Of a DNA stretch of 64,000 nt, positions 18,183 through 26,712 are shown piece after piece. The notes under the pieces were generated by a model. It was given only the letters and a program-made list of their open reading frames with translations, had not been told where the DNA came from and made no database searches. This DNA comes from Gehongia tenuis (GTDB taxonomy: Bacteria; Bacillota; Clostridia; Christensenellales; NSJ-53), in assembly GCF_014384795.1 (NCBI RefSeq), contig NZ_JACRSR010000001.1, positions 868,001 through 932,000 of the forward strand. Direction: 5' to 3'. Position 1 is the first letter of the stretch; each line of letters opens with the position of its first letter. A program made the position numbers and the translations under genes.

Positions 18183-19967
18183 ATGGAAGAAACACTGGGA
18201 AAGCTGAAACGCACCCATTACTGTGGGGTATTCCGGGAGGAGACGGCGGGAGAAGAAGTCGTCATCAACGGCTGGTGTCAGCGGATGCGCAACCTGGGCG
18301 CCCTCATCTTTGCGGACCTGCGGGACCGGACCGGCCTTGTGCAGGTGGTCTTTGAGGGCGAAGGGAATAAAGCCCTTTTCGAAAAAGCCTCCGCTATCCG
18401 AAGCGAGTTTGTGCTGGCGGTGCGGGGCACGGTGCGCCTTCGTTCCAATCCCAATCCGGAGCTCCCAACTGGAAAGGTGGAAATCGTGGCCAGCGAGCTT
18501 CGAATCCTGAGCGCCGCGGAGACGCCGCCCATCTATGTGGAGGACGACGCCAACACCTCCGAGGCCATGCGCCTCAAGTACCGCTATCTGGACCTTCGCC
18601 GGCCCAAGATGCAGAAGAATCTCCTCATGCGTCACAGGATCATTCAGAGCATCCGCCACTATATGGACGAGATGGGCTTTTTGGAAATCGACACGCCCAT
18701 GCTGAGCAAGAGCACGCCGGAGGGCGCTCGGGATTATCTGGTCCCCAGCCGTCAGCGTCCGGGCTCGTTCTATGCGCTGCCCCAGTCGCCTCAGCTGATG
18801 AAACAGCTTTTGATGGTATCGGGTTTTGATCGCTATTTTCAGATCGCCAAATGCTTCCGGGACGAGGACCTGAGGGCGGACCGCCAGCCGGAATTCTCCC
18901 AGGTGGACATCGAGATGTCCTTCGTGGATGAGGAGGATATCATGGCCATCAATGAGGGGCTCATGGGCCGGGTGTTCCGTGAGGTTCTGGGGATGGAAAT
19001 CCCGGAGCATTTCCCGAGAATCACCTACCGCGAGGCCATGGAGCGCTATGGCAGCGACAAGCCGGATACCCGCTTTGGCCTTGAACTCATCGATGTGACA
19101 AATACGGTGAAGGGTACAGCGTTCAAGGTATTTGCCGATGCGATCGCCGGCGGCGGCTTGGTGAAGGGTATCAATGCGAAGGGGGGCGCCGGCTTCTCCA
19201 GAAAGGAGATCGATGCTCTCGCGAACGAAGTGAAAACCTACGGCGCCAAGGGACTTGCCTGGCTGAGCCTCTCTGAGGGCGGCATGAAGTCATCCTTTGC
19301 CAAGTTCATGGAGGAGAGTGAAATTGAAGCCCTGAAGCGAGCCATGGGCGCCGAGAGCGGAGACCTTCTGGTCTTTGTGGCGGATCCCAATGGCACCGTG
19401 GTCAACACGGCCTTGGGCCTTCTTCGTCTCCATCTCGGGGAGAAGCTGGGGCTCATCGACCACGACAGGTTCGATATTCTCTGGGTCACCGAGTTCCCCA
19501 TGTTTGAATACGACGAGGAGGAGGGCCGCTATGTGGCCGTCCATCATCCCTTCACCCATCCCATGGAGGAGGATATCCCGCTTTTGACCACCGATCCCGG
19601 TGCGGCCCGGGCCAAAGCTTATGACCTCGTGATGAACGGCACGGAGGTGGGCGGCGGCAGCGTGCGGATCCATCGCAAGGATCTGCAGCTGCAGATGTTT
19701 GAACTTTTGGGCTTCACGGAGGAAAAGGCCCAGGAGAGTTTTGGCTTTCTTCTGAACGCCTTCAAGTACGGCGTACCGCCCCATGGCGGCATCGCGTACG
19801 GTCTGGACCGCATGGTGATGCTGTTGGCTAAGGTGGACAATATTCGGGAGGTTATCGCCTTCCCCAAGGTGCAGAACGCATCCTGTCCGCTGACGGAGGC
19901 GCCCACGCCGGTGGACGCAAAGCAGCTGGAGGAGCTGGGGATCAGGGCCCTGGAGGACAAAGCGTGA
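18183..19967 (+). CDS. aspS: Aspartate-tRNA ligase
   Basis: 594 residues, bacterial-type with N-terminal OB-fold anticodon domain, catalytic core and inserted GAD domain. Motifs: FRDEDLRADRQPEF (motif 2), GGGSVRIH, and GIAYGLDRMVMLL (motif 3). Whether it is discriminating or also charges tRNA-Asn cannot be judged from this window. Overlaps the following tcdA-like gene by 4 bases. Confidence 0.97.
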   Translation: MEETLGKLKRTHYCGVFREETAGEEVVINGWCQRMRNLGALIFADLRDRTGLVQVVFEGEGNKALFEKASAIRSEFVLAVRGTVRLRSNPNPELPTGKVEIVASELRILSAAETPPIYVEDDANTSEAMRLKYRYLDLRRPKMQKNLLMRHRIIQSIRHYMDEMGFLEIDTPMLSKSTPEGARDYLVPSRQRPGSFYALPQSPQLMKQLLMVSGFDRYFQIAKCFRDEDLRADRQPEFSQVDIEMSFVDEEDIMAINEGLMGRVFREVLGMEIPEHFPRITYREAMERYGSDKPDTRFGLELIDVTNTVKGTAFKVFADAIAGGGLVKGINAKGGAGFSRKEIDALANEVKTYGAKGLAWLSLSEGGMKSSFAKFMEESEIEALKRAMGAESGDLLVFVADPNGTVVNTALGLLRLHLGEKLGLIDHDRFDILWVTEFPMFEYDEEEGRYVAVHHPFTHPMEEDIPLLTTDPGAARAKAYDLVMNGTEVGGGSVRIHRKDLQLQMFELLGFTEEKAQESFGFLLNAFKYGVPPHGGIAYGLDRMVMLLAKVDNIREVIAFPKVQNASCPLTEAPTPVDAKQLEELGIRALEDKA

Positions 19968-20683
19968 ATCCCTTCTTTGTCCGGATGGAAAGCCTGATCG
20001 GTCCCGCAAAGGCGGAACGGCTCTACAATGCCCATGTGATGATTCTGGGGCTGGGCGGCGTGGGCGGCATGGTTCTTGAAGCGCTGGCCCGCTGCGGGAT
20101 CGGACATTTTACGCTCATCGATGGCGATACGCTGGACGAGAGCAATCTGAATCGGCAGATTCTCGCCACCGCCGATCAGCTTGGAAAGCCCAAGGTGGAG
20201 GCGGGCAGAGCGCGGGTGTTTGCCATCAATCCCGAGGCGCGGGTAACCGCCGTCGAGGAGGACTATTCTCCCTATAACGGCGGCCGTCTGCTGGCTTCAA
20301 AACCGGATTATGTGGTGGACGCCATCGATACCATGAGCGCCAAGCTGGACCTGGCAGAGCGTTGCGGGGGGATGGGCATTCCGCTCATCGCTTCCATGGG
20401 CACCGGCAACAAACTGGATCCAAGCGGCTTTGCTGTGATGGATATTTTTGAAACGAAAGTGGACCCCGTGGCGCGGGTCATGCGCCGCGAATTAAAAAAG
20501 CGGGGAATTGGGCATCTTAAAGTTGTCTGTTCCATGGAGGAACCAAGGATGCCGGAGATTCCTGTAATGGATCCGATCCGCCGGTGCGTTCCGGCCAGCA
20601 TCGCCTTTGTACCGCCGGCGGCAGGACTGGTGCTGGCGGGCGAGGTGGTTCGGGATCTGATGGAAGGACAAAGCGATGGTTGA
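19964..20683 (+). CDS. tcdA: tRNA threonylcarbamoyladenosine dehydratase, ThiF/E1-like
   Basis: 239 residues. E1-like fold with the nucleotide-binding LGLGGVGGMVLEAL and the ESNLNRQI motif. TcdA cyclises t6A37 in tRNA to its cyclic form. The GTG start overlaps the aspS stop. Its place after aspS and before an RseC-family gene is common in Clostridia. A role in another ThiF-type reaction cannot be fully excluded. Confidence 0.88.
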   Translation: MNPFFVRMESLIGPAKAERLYNAHVMILGLGGVGGMVLEALARCGIGHFTLIDGDTLDESNLNRQILATADQLGKPKVEAGRARVFAINPEARVTAVEEDYSPYNGGRLLASKPDYVVDAIDTMSAKLDLAERCGGMGIPLIASMGTGNKLDPSGFAVMDIFETKVDPVARVMRRELKKRGIGHLKVVCSMEEPRMPEIPVMDPIRRCVPASIAFVPPAAGLVLAGEVVRDLMEGQSDG

Positions 20684-21125
20684 AGCGGCTGAGGTTATGG
20701 AAGTGATGGAGGACCGGGCGATGATGCGTCTGGTGCGAAAGAGTGCTTGCGGCAGCTGTCATGCCTGCGGCATGAAGTCGGAGGAGCAGGAGATCCGCTT
20801 CTCCGTGAAGAATACCTTACATGCTGTAGCGGGTGAGTGGGTGATGGTGGAGCTGCCCCAAAAAAATGTGCTCCACGCCGCCTTTTTGGCGTATGGCATC
20901 CCGCTCATCCTCCTTATTGCGGGCATCGCGCTGGGCTACCTTGTGGCCGGGGCTGTGCCCGGGCTTACGCCTCATCGGGACATGATCGCGCTGGGGGCAG
21001 GCCTTATCCTGGCGGCCGCGCAGTTCTTGGTGATGCGGGCAATGGAGAAGCGTTTCAAGAAAAGCGGGAAATATGAGCCCGCCATGGTTGAGATTTTGAA
21101 TATGCAAGAAAAGGAAGGTGAATAA
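20676..21125 (+). CDS. RseC-family integral membrane protein
   Basis: 149 residues. N-terminal cytoplasmic part with SACGSCHACG (Cx2Cx2C), then two membrane helices (about residues 68-88 and 96-118) and a basic tail. This matches the RseC/SoxR-reducing family, in which the cysteines are thought to take part in electron transfer next to Rnf-type complexes. Here no rnf genes are near; a thioredoxin gene follows at once, so a redox role in the membrane is plausible but inferred. Overlaps tcdA by 8 bases. Confidence 0.85.
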   Translation: MVEAAEVMEVMEDRAMMRLVRKSACGSCHACGMKSEEQEIRFSVKNTLHAVAGEWVMVELPQKNVLHAAFLAYGIPLILLIAGIALGYLVAGAVPGLTPHRDMIALGAGLILAAAQFLVMRAMEKRFKKSGKYEPAMVEILNMQEKEGE

Positions 21126-21126
21126 A

Positions 21127-21447
21127 ATGGCTGAGATCAATGTGACGGCAAAGGATTTTGAGGAAAAGGTGCTGAATTCTGAATTGCCGGTTCTGGTTGA
21201 CTTCTGGGCGCCCTGGTGCGGACCCTGCCGCATGGTTGCGCCCATCCTGGAGCAGATTGCGGGCGAAATGGAGGGCAAGATCACGGTGGCCAAGGTCAAC
21301 GTGGACGAGGAGCAGTCCCTGGCCCAGAACTATCGGGTGATGAGTATTCCCACCATGATCATTTTCAAGGGCGGCAAGGCCGAAGAAACGGCAATTGGCG
21401 CACGACCCAAGGCGGATATTGTGAAAATGGTGGAGAAATACCTATAA
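21127..21447 (+). CDS. trxA: Thioredoxin
   Basis: 106 residues with the redox motif APWCGPCRMVAP and cis-Pro segment SIPTMIIF. General cytoplasmic disulfide reductant. ATG at 21127 is preferred to an in-frame GTG at 21118 since GGAAGG lies 8 bases before it. Two bases separate it from the RseC-family stop, then a strong terminator follows. Confidence 0.96.
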   Translation: MAEINVTAKDFEEKVLNSELPVLVDFWAPWCGPCRMVAPILEQIAGEMEGKITVAKVNVDEEQSLAQNYRVMSIPTMIIFKGGKAEETAIGARPKADIVKMVEKYL

Positions 21448-21463
21448 AATCCGAAAATTTTTG

Positions 21464-21494
21464 AAAAAAGCGGTCGGAACGATCGCTTTTTTTG
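21464..21494 (+). terminator. Rho-independent terminator after trxA
   Basis: AAAAAAGCGGTC pairs with GATCGCTTTTTT (one G-U pair) around GGAAC, followed by more T residues. Confidence 0.9.
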
Positions 21495-21504
21495 TTAAAA
21501 AGAT

Positions 21505-21534
21505 TTGCCCGTTCAGCGGCCGTTAGTATATAAT
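21505..21534 (+). promoter_or_regulatory. Predicted sigma-A promoter of glyA
   Basis: TTGCCC at 21505-21510 and TATAAT at 21529-21534, 18-base spacing. The -10 box overlaps an ATG at 21533 that therefore cannot be the translated start of this transcript. Confidence 0.75.
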
Positions 21535-21571
21535 GGTACTACCCAATACGAATACAAAGGAGTTGTCCGCC

Positions 21572-22828
21572 TTGATCGATTTGAAAGAAATCTATGCAGT
21601 GGATCCCGATGTAGCGAAGGCTATGGAGGATGAGCTGGGACGCCAGCGGGAGCATATCGAACTCATCGCTTCCGAAAATTTTGTATCCCCGGCGGTGATG
21701 GCCGCTCAGGGCAGCCATCTGACCAACAAGTATGCCGAGGGCTATCCGGGCAAGCGCTATTATGGCGGCTGCATGTACGTGGATGTGGTGGAGGATCTGG
21801 CGAGACAGCGCGCCTGCCAGCTCTTTGGCGCCGATCATGCCAACGTTCAGCCCCACAGCGGCGCCCAGGCCAATATGGGCGTTTACTTTGCCATGCTGAA
21901 TCCCGGCGACACCATTCTTGGCATGAATCTTTCCCATGGCGGACATCTTACCCACGGCAGCCCGGTGAATATTTCGGGCAAATATTTTAACATTGTGCCC
22001 TACGGCGTTTCCGAGGGCTCGGAAACGATCGACTACGAAGGTCTTGAAAAGATCGCGCTTGAGCACAAGCCCAAGATGATCGTGGCCGGCGCCAGCGCCT
22101 ATCCCAGGGTGATCGATTTTGCCCGATTCCGGGAAATCGCCGATAAGGTGGGCGCCTACCTGATGGTGGATATGGCGCATATCGCGGGCCTTGTGGCGGC
22201 GGGGCTGCATCCCAATCCCGTGCCCTATGCTGATTTCGTGACCACCACAACCCATAAGACCCTTCGAGGGCCCCGCGGCGGCATGATTTTGTGCAAGGCC
22301 GAATATGCTAAAGCGATCGACAAGGCCATGTTCCCGGGCACTCAGGGCGGACCTCTCATGCACGTGATCGCCGCTAAAGCCGTGTGCTTCAAGGAGGCCA
22401 TGGACGATGGTTTCAAAGCCTATCAGCAGCAGATCGTGAAAAATGCCAAGGCCATGGCGGAGGAGTTTGTGAAAAAAGGACTCCGGCTGGTGTCTGGTGG
22501 TACCGACAACCATCTGATGCTGGTGGACCTCACCGCCAAGGATGTGACGGGCAAGGAGATGGAGCGCCTGCTCGATCTTGCCAACATCACTGCCAACAAG
22601 AACACCATTCCCTTCGAGACCCGCAGTCCCTTCGTGACCAGTGGTATCCGCATCGGCACGCCCGCGGTGACCAGCCGCGGCATGAAGGAGAAGGAAATGG
22701 TGAAGATTGCCGGCTACATCGTAAAAATTGCCGATGAGGGTGAAGCCGCTGTGCCGGAAGTGAAGGCCAGCGTGCTGGAGATGTTGAAGGAATTCCCGCT
22801 CTACGAGAACAGAGTGATTCCTTTCTAA
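21572..22828 (+). CDS. glyA: Serine hydroxymethyltransferase
   Basis: 418 residues from a TTG start at 21572, which has AAAGGAG 9 bases upstream. A longer frame from ATG 21533 begins inside the -10 box of the promoter and is rejected. PLP enzyme making glycine and 5,10-methylene-tetrahydrofolate from serine; the PLP-lysine segment is [14 protein letters not shown] and [13 protein letters not shown] is the conserved N-terminal block. Monocistronic by appearance, with a terminator directly after it. Confidence 0.96.
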   Translation: MIDLKEIYAVDPDVAKAMEDELGRQREHIELIASENFVSPAVMAAQGSHLTNKYAEGYPGKRYYGGCMYVDVVEDLARQRACQLFGADHANVQPHSGAQANMGVYFAMLNPGDTILGMNLSHGGHLTHGSPVNISGKYFNIVPYGVSEGSETIDYEGLEKIALEHKPKMIVAGASAYPRVIDFARFREIADKVGAYLMVDMAHIAGLVAAGLHPNPVPYADFVTTTTHKTLRGPRGGMILCKAEYAKAIDKAMFPGTQGGPLMHVIAAKAVCFKEAMDDGFKAYQQQIVKNAKAMAEEFVKKGLRLVSGGTDNHLMLVDLTAKDVTGKEMERLLDLANITANKNTIPFETRSPFVTSGIRIGTPAVTSRGMKEKEMVKIAGYIVKIADEGEAAVPEVKASVLEMLKEFPLYENRVIPF

Positions 22829-22838
22829 AATGCAGTTT

Positions 22839-22873
22839 AAAAAGCCCTTCCTCACGGGGGAAGGGCTTTTTTT
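22839..22873 (+). terminator. Rho-independent terminator after glyA
   Basis: AAAAGCCCTTCC and GGAAGGGCTTTT pair around a short loop, with a run of seven T residues at the end. The right-arm sequence GGGGGAAGGG is repeated at 22879-22888 as the ribosome binding site of the next gene. Confidence 0.9.
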
Positions 22874-22891
22874 GAAATGGGGGAAGGGACC

Positions 22892-23749
22892 GTGAACCGT
22901 TATCAAAAGGCGCAAAAGGTGGCAACCTATGGGGTGCTGGGCAACCTGTTTTTGCTCATCATCAAACTTTGGGCCGGACTCGCCTTTCACAGCCAGGCTA
23001 TGCTGGCTGACGGCATCAACAGTTTAGGGGATGTGTTCGCTTCTTCCATGACCTTTTTGGGCAACAAGGTGGCCAGCCGGCCCCAGGATGAGGATCATCC
23101 TTTTGGCCATGGCAAGGCGGAATACATTTTTTCTTTCCTCATTGCGATCGCCATGCTGGCCGTGGCCGCCCGAACCCTCTATAGCTCCTTCATGTCCATC
23201 ATTGAAGGCAATACCATTGTTTTTTCGCCCTTTCTGGTGGTCGTCTGTGCGGCGACCATCCTCGTAAAAAGCTGTCTTTACGTCTATGCCAAGCGGGCGG
23301 CCAGTCAGGAAAACAACCTGCTCATTCTGGCCAATGCGCAGGATCATCGAAACGACGTGTTCGTGACCCTGGGCACGCTCCTTGGCATCGCGGGCAGCAG
23401 CCTTGGCTGGAACTTTCTGGACGGCGCCGTAGGCATTGCTATCTCCCTTTGGATCGCCTATACCGGTGTCGTCATCTTTATAAAAGCCTACCGGGTGCTG
23501 ATGGATACGGGCCTTGGCGAAACCACCTACCGCCGGATCGCGGATATCGTCTCCGCGGTGGATGGAGTGGATCACATCGACAGCATCGAAGCGAAGCCCG
23601 TGGGTTTCCAGTATATTCTTTTTGTTAAGGTGTCGGTGGACGGCGAGATGAGTGTCAATCAAAGCCACGCCATCGCCGCCACCATCCGCTACAGCCTGAA
23701 GGAACTGGGCGATGTTTCCGACGTCATGGTGCACATCAATCCCTGTTAA
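22892..23749 (+). CDS. Cation diffusion facilitator family transporter
   Basis: 285 residues. Six predicted membrane helices; GINSLGDVFASSM carries the usual Asp of helix II, and HPFGHGKAEYIFS the loop His cluster, with DHRNDVFVTLG in helix V and a C-terminal cytoplasmic ferredoxin-like domain. CDF proteins export divalent metals (Zn, Mn, Fe or Co) against protons; specificity is not readable here. GTG at 22892 is chosen because GGGGGAAGGG precedes it; an ATG at 22877 has no ribosome site. The gene seems to depend on readthrough of the glyA terminator, as no promoter is visible. Confidence 0.9.
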   Translation: MNRYQKAQKVATYGVLGNLFLLIIKLWAGLAFHSQAMLADGINSLGDVFASSMTFLGNKVASRPQDEDHPFGHGKAEYIFSFLIAIAMLAVAARTLYSSFMSIIEGNTIVFSPFLVVVCAATILVKSCLYVYAKRAASQENNLLILANAQDHRNDVFVTLGTLLGIAGSSLGWNFLDGAVGIAISLWIAYTGVVIFIKAYRVLMDTGLGETTYRRIADIVSAVDGVDHIDSIEAKPVGFQYILFVKVSVDGEMSVNQSHAIAATIRYSLKELGDVSDVMVHINPC

Positions 23750-23775
23750 AAAAACGCATACCGAGCCATACTAGC

Positions 23776-23821
23776 AAGTAGGATTTCCACCAAAAAATTT
23801 GTTGACAAAGAAATCCTACTT
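23776..23821 (+). promoter_or_regulatory. Inverted repeat around the iscR -35 box, candidate operator
   Basis: AAGTAGGATTTC (23776-23787) and GAAATCCTACTT (23810-23821) form perfect 12-base arms separated by 22 bases that include the -35 box. The right arm occupies the promoter spacer. It lies upstream of the transcription start, so it acts as DNA, not RNA. Autoregulation by IscR is the natural guess. Confidence 0.6.
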
Positions 23822-23830
23822 TATTACTAT
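23802..23830 (+). promoter_or_regulatory. Promoter of iscR-iscS-iscU
   Basis: TTGACA at 23802-23807 and TACTAT at 23825-23830 with 17-base spacing. Confidence 0.8.
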
Positions 23831-23875
23831 ATATTTAAACCAAGTAAAAAACACGGATTTAAGGAGGGCAAGATT

Positions 23876-24316
23876 TTGAGGCTATCCACTAAGGGACGGT
23901 ACGGCCTTCGCGCCGCCTTTGATCTTGCGCTGCATTACGGCGAGGGTCCGCAGCCCCTTCGGGATATTGCTGAACGGCAGGAGATCTCGGAGCCCTATTT
24001 GGAGCAGCTGATGGCCGCCCTTCGGAAGGCCGGGCTTTTGAAGAGCATTCGGGGAGCCCAGGGAGGCTACGTGCTGGCGGCGGATCCCGCTGAGATCACG
24101 GTGGGCAGCGTTATTCGTGCCCTGGAGGGGGCCACCTGCATGGTGGAATGCACCGATGAAGACGGAAGATGCGCCAAGGCGGATCACTGTCCGGCCCGTC
24201 TCGTTTGGCAGAGGATTCAGGCTAGTATCGACGGGGTGATGGATTCCATGACCCTGCAGGATATGCTCGAAGATTATAAAAATCTCAATGCAGACGCTTA
24301 CATGTACTATATTTGA
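23876..24316 (+). CDS. iscR: Rrf2-family regulator, IscR-like
   Basis: 146 residues from a TTG start preceded by AAGGAGGG. Winged-helix DNA-binding N-terminus RLSTKGRYGLRAAFDLALHY and cysteines at 92, 99 and 105 (plus 88), nearly the same places as the Fe-S ligands of E. coli IscR (92, 98, 104). It should therefore bind an Fe-S cluster and sense cluster supply. First gene of an iscR-iscS-iscU operon with a palindrome at its promoter. Confidence 0.93.
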   Translation: MRLSTKGRYGLRAAFDLALHYGEGPQPLRDIAERQEISEPYLEQLMAALRKAGLLKSIRGAQGGYVLAADPAEITVGSVIRALEGATCMVECTDEDGRCAKADHCPARLVWQRIQASIDGVMDSMTLQDMLEDYKNLNADAYMYYI

Positions 24317-24331
24317 GGAGATGAGAGAGAA

Positions 24332-25522
24332 ATGAAGACGATCTACTTGGATCATGCGGGCACGACGGCCATGAAGCCGGAGGTGCTTGAGGCCATGGTA
24401 CCGTACTTTGTGGATCATTACGGCAACGCCTCCACCGTATATAGAATTGGACAGGATGCAAGAGCGGCGGTGGACAAAGCCCGGGATCAGGTGGCGAAAG
24501 CGCTGAACGCTGACCCGGCGGAGATCTACTTTACGGGCTGCGGCACGGAATCGGATAACTGGGCCATCCGTTCAGTAGCGCTTCGGATGAGCAAGGAGGG
24601 CAAGGGCAGGCACATCATCACGTCGAATGTGGAACACCATGCGGTGCTGCATACCTGTGAGTATCTGGAACAGCTTGGCTTTGAGGTGACCTATCTGCCC
24701 GTGGACGAGAACGGCTGGATCAGTCCGGAGCAGGTGGAGAAGGCCATTCGGGAGGATACCATTCTCATTACGATCATGTACGCCAACAACGAGATCGGCA
24801 CCATTATGCCCATTCGAGAGATCGGTGAGATTGCGAAGAAACACAGTATTTTATTTCATACCGACGGTGTACAAGCCATCGGGCAGCTGCCGGTGGATGT
24901 GAAAGCGGACAACATCGATCTTCTGTCCCTGTCCGCCCACAAGTTTAACGGCCCCAAGGGCGTGGGCGCGCTGTATGCGAGAAAGGGCGTAAAGCTGGAC
25001 AGTTTTCTGCTTGGCGGCGCACAGGAACGGGGCAAGCGCGCCGGAACAGAGAACGTACCCGGCATCGTGGGTTTGGGCAGGGCCATTGAACTGGCCGCGG
25101 CAAACCGGGAGGAACATGCCCGAAAGATGACCGAGATGCGGGACGCCCTCATTCACGGCATCCTGGAGACCATTCCTTACAGCAGGCTCAATGGACATGC
25201 CACCAACCGGCTGCCCAACAACGTGAACATCAGCTTTGAGTTTATTGAGGGCGAGTCCCTGCTTATCATGCTGGATATGAAAAACATTGCCGCTTCCAGC
25301 GGCTCGGCCTGTACGTCCGGCTCCCTTGATCCCTCCCACGTGCTGCTGGCCATTGGTCTGCCCCATGAGAAGGCCCATGGTTCCCTCAGAATGACGCTGG
25401 GTGATGACAACACCATGGAGGATGTAAAGTACGTGCTGGAAACGCTGCCGCCCATCGTGGAACGGCTTCGGGCCATGTCGCCGCTTTTCGAACAGATTAA
25501 AGGAGGGGAACGCCTTGTATAG
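24332..25522 (+). CDS. iscS: Cysteine desulfurase, NifS/IscS type
   Basis: 396 residues. PLP lysine K204 in [17 protein letters not shown] and the sulfur-carrying C327 in [15 protein letters not shown]. The enzyme takes sulfur from cysteine as a persulfide and passes it to the scaffold encoded next. Starts 15 bases after iscR and overlaps the scaffold gene by 8 bases. Confidence 0.96.
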   Translation: MKTIYLDHAGTTAMKPEVLEAMVPYFVDHYGNASTVYRIGQDARAAVDKARDQVAKALNADPAEIYFTGCGTESDNWAIRSVALRMSKEGKGRHIITSNVEHHAVLHTCEYLEQLGFEVTYLPVDENGWISPEQVEKAIREDTILITIMYANNEIGTIMPIREIGEIAKKHSILFHTDGVQAIGQLPVDVKADNIDLLSLSAHKFNGPKGVGALYARKGVKLDSFLLGGAQERGKRAGTENVPGIVGLGRAIELAAANREEHARKMTEMRDALIHGILETIPYSRLNGHATNRLPNNVNISFEFIEGESLLIMLDMKNIAASSGSACTSGSLDPSHVLLAIGLPHEKAHGSLRMTLGDDNTMEDVKYVLETLPPIVERLRAMSPLFEQIKGGERLV

Positions 25523-25889
25523 CGAAAAGGTAATGGATCATTTTATGAATCCCAGGAACGTGGGGGAGCTGGAGGATGCCAACGGCGTGGCTCAGGTGGG
25601 CAACGCCAAGTGCGGCGACATCATGAAGATGTATCTTAAGGTGGAGAACGACCGCATCGTGGATGTGAAATTTAAAACCTTTGGCTGCGGTGCGGCCATC
25701 GCCACCAGCAGCATGGCGACAGAGCTTGTGAAGGGCAAAACGCTGGACGAGGCTCTTAAGATCACCAACAAGGCTGTGGCGGAAGCTTTGGACGGTTTGC
25801 CGCCGGTGAAGATGCACTGCTCGGTGCTGGCCGAGGAAGCTTTGAAGGCTGCCATTGAGGATTACAAAAGCCGCGCCAAAGGCGCATAA
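25515..25889 (+). CDS. iscU: Fe-S cluster scaffold, IscU/NifU N-terminal type
   Basis: 124 residues from a TTG start behind AGGAGGGG. Three cluster-ligating cysteines are visible in [17 protein letters not shown] and [11 protein letters not shown]. Short single-domain form (as Clostridia NifU-like proteins), without a C-terminal NifU domain. Last gene of the iscRSU operon; mnmA, often next in Clostridia, is absent and a terminator follows. Confidence 0.95.
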   Translation: MYSEKVMDHFMNPRNVGELEDANGVAQVGNAKCGDIMKMYLKVENDRIVDVKFKTFGCGAAIATSSMATELVKGKTLDEALKITNKAVAEALDGLPPVKMHCSVLAEEALKAAIEDYKSRAKGA

Positions 25890-25911
25890 ACGCTGATCCA
25901 CTAGACAAACT

Positions 25912-25945
25912 AAGCGAACGGAAGTAACGCCGTTCGCTTTTATTT
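25912..25945 (+). terminator. Rho-independent terminator after iscU
   Basis: AAGCGAACGG pairs with CCGTTCGCTT around an 8-base loop and is followed by TTATTTTGCTT. Confidence 0.85.
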
Positions 25946-26012
25946 TGCTTAATTTGCCATTCATGAATGGCCGCTGCCAAGGCCAAAATAGAGAAGGGCA
26001 ACGAAAAGGGTG

Positions 26013-26495
26013 ATGTTTTTGAAAAGCCGCAATGAATTGGTTGGACTGCCCGTGGTCTATGAAGCCTCCGGTACGGTGGCGGGCACGGTGAAGGACGTGG
26101 TTTGTCAGCCGGGTGAACGCAAAGTTTCCGGCCTGGTGGTGGAAAAGAAGGGTTTGATGAAAAAAACAACCTATGTGCCGTGGAGCAAGGTCAACCTGAT
26201 GGGCAGCAACTGTGTAATGGTGGATCCCGATGGTCTGATGAAAATGCCGAAGGATGCATGGGTGTTTGAGGGACCTTTTCAGCAGACTCCGAAGGTTTAC
26301 GACACCGAAGGCAAGGAGCTGGGACATGTTACCGATATCGCCATGGACGAACAGACCGGTCACACGGTACGCCTCACCGTTTCAAGGTCCATACTGGACG
26401 ATTACCGGGAGGGCAGGCCGCAGTATGAGCAGTTTGTCTTTCAGGGCGAGAGCGGAAACGTCATCGTGCCACAGATTCATCAAGAGAGGGAGTGA
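26013..26495 (+). CDS. PRC-barrel domain protein
   Basis: 160 residues. Two PRC-barrel-like halves are visible: about residues 5-75 (NELVGLPVVYEASGTVAGTV) and 80-155 (KVYDTEGKELGHVTDIAMDE). PRC-barrels are small beta-barrels that bind RNA or protein partners; in Firmicutes such proteins are often sporulation- or envelope-associated. Starts at 26010 (GTG), 26013 (ATG) and 26019 (TTG) are all possible; AAAAGGG fits the TTG spacing best. Function not known. A tiny hydrophobic-peptide gene follows 4 bases later. Confidence 0.75.
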   Translation: MFLKSRNELVGLPVVYEASGTVAGTVKDVVCQPGERKVSGLVVEKKGLMKKTTYVPWSKVNLMGSNCVMVDPDGLMKMPKDAWVFEGPFQQTPKVYDTEGKELGHVTDIAMDEQTGHTVRLTVSRSILDDYREGRPQYEQFVFQGESGNVIVPQIHQERE

Positions 26496-26499
26496 AGAT

Positions 26500-26649
26500 G
26501 TGAAAAAATCATGCACAACCGGTTTTATCGCTGGCAGCATGCTGGGTATTGCCGCGGCCGCGGCCACTGCAATGCTGGTGCCTGCCGGCCCCCTTTCGGC
26601 CAAAAGGATGAAGAAATACGGCCGGAAGATCGTTCGAATGATGAAGTAA
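26500..26649 (+). CDS. Small hydrophobic-cationic protein, YtxH-like
   Basis: 49 residues from a GTG behind GAGGGAG. One N-terminal hydrophobic stretch (FIAGSMLGIAAAAATAMLV) then a strongly basic tail (KRMKKYGRKIVRMMK). It resembles the start of YtxH-type membrane proteins but is much shorter. It sits between the PRC-barrel gene (4 bases upstream) and the AI-2E permease gene (63 bases downstream), so a membrane-anchoring role for the PRC protein can be imagined but is not shown. Confidence 0.6.
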   Translation: MKKSCTTGFIAGSMLGIAAAAATAMLVPAGPLSAKRMKKYGRKIVRMMK

Positions 26650-26712
26650 TTCCATGCCCCTGCACAAGAAGAAGGCGCCGCCTTCTTCTTTGCTCGAAGG
26701 GAGGTTGCGGGC

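Noticed and set aside
21533..21571. ATG-initiated longer GlyA
   Set aside because: The ATG is part of the -10 box TATAAT, so it would not be transcribed from that promoter.
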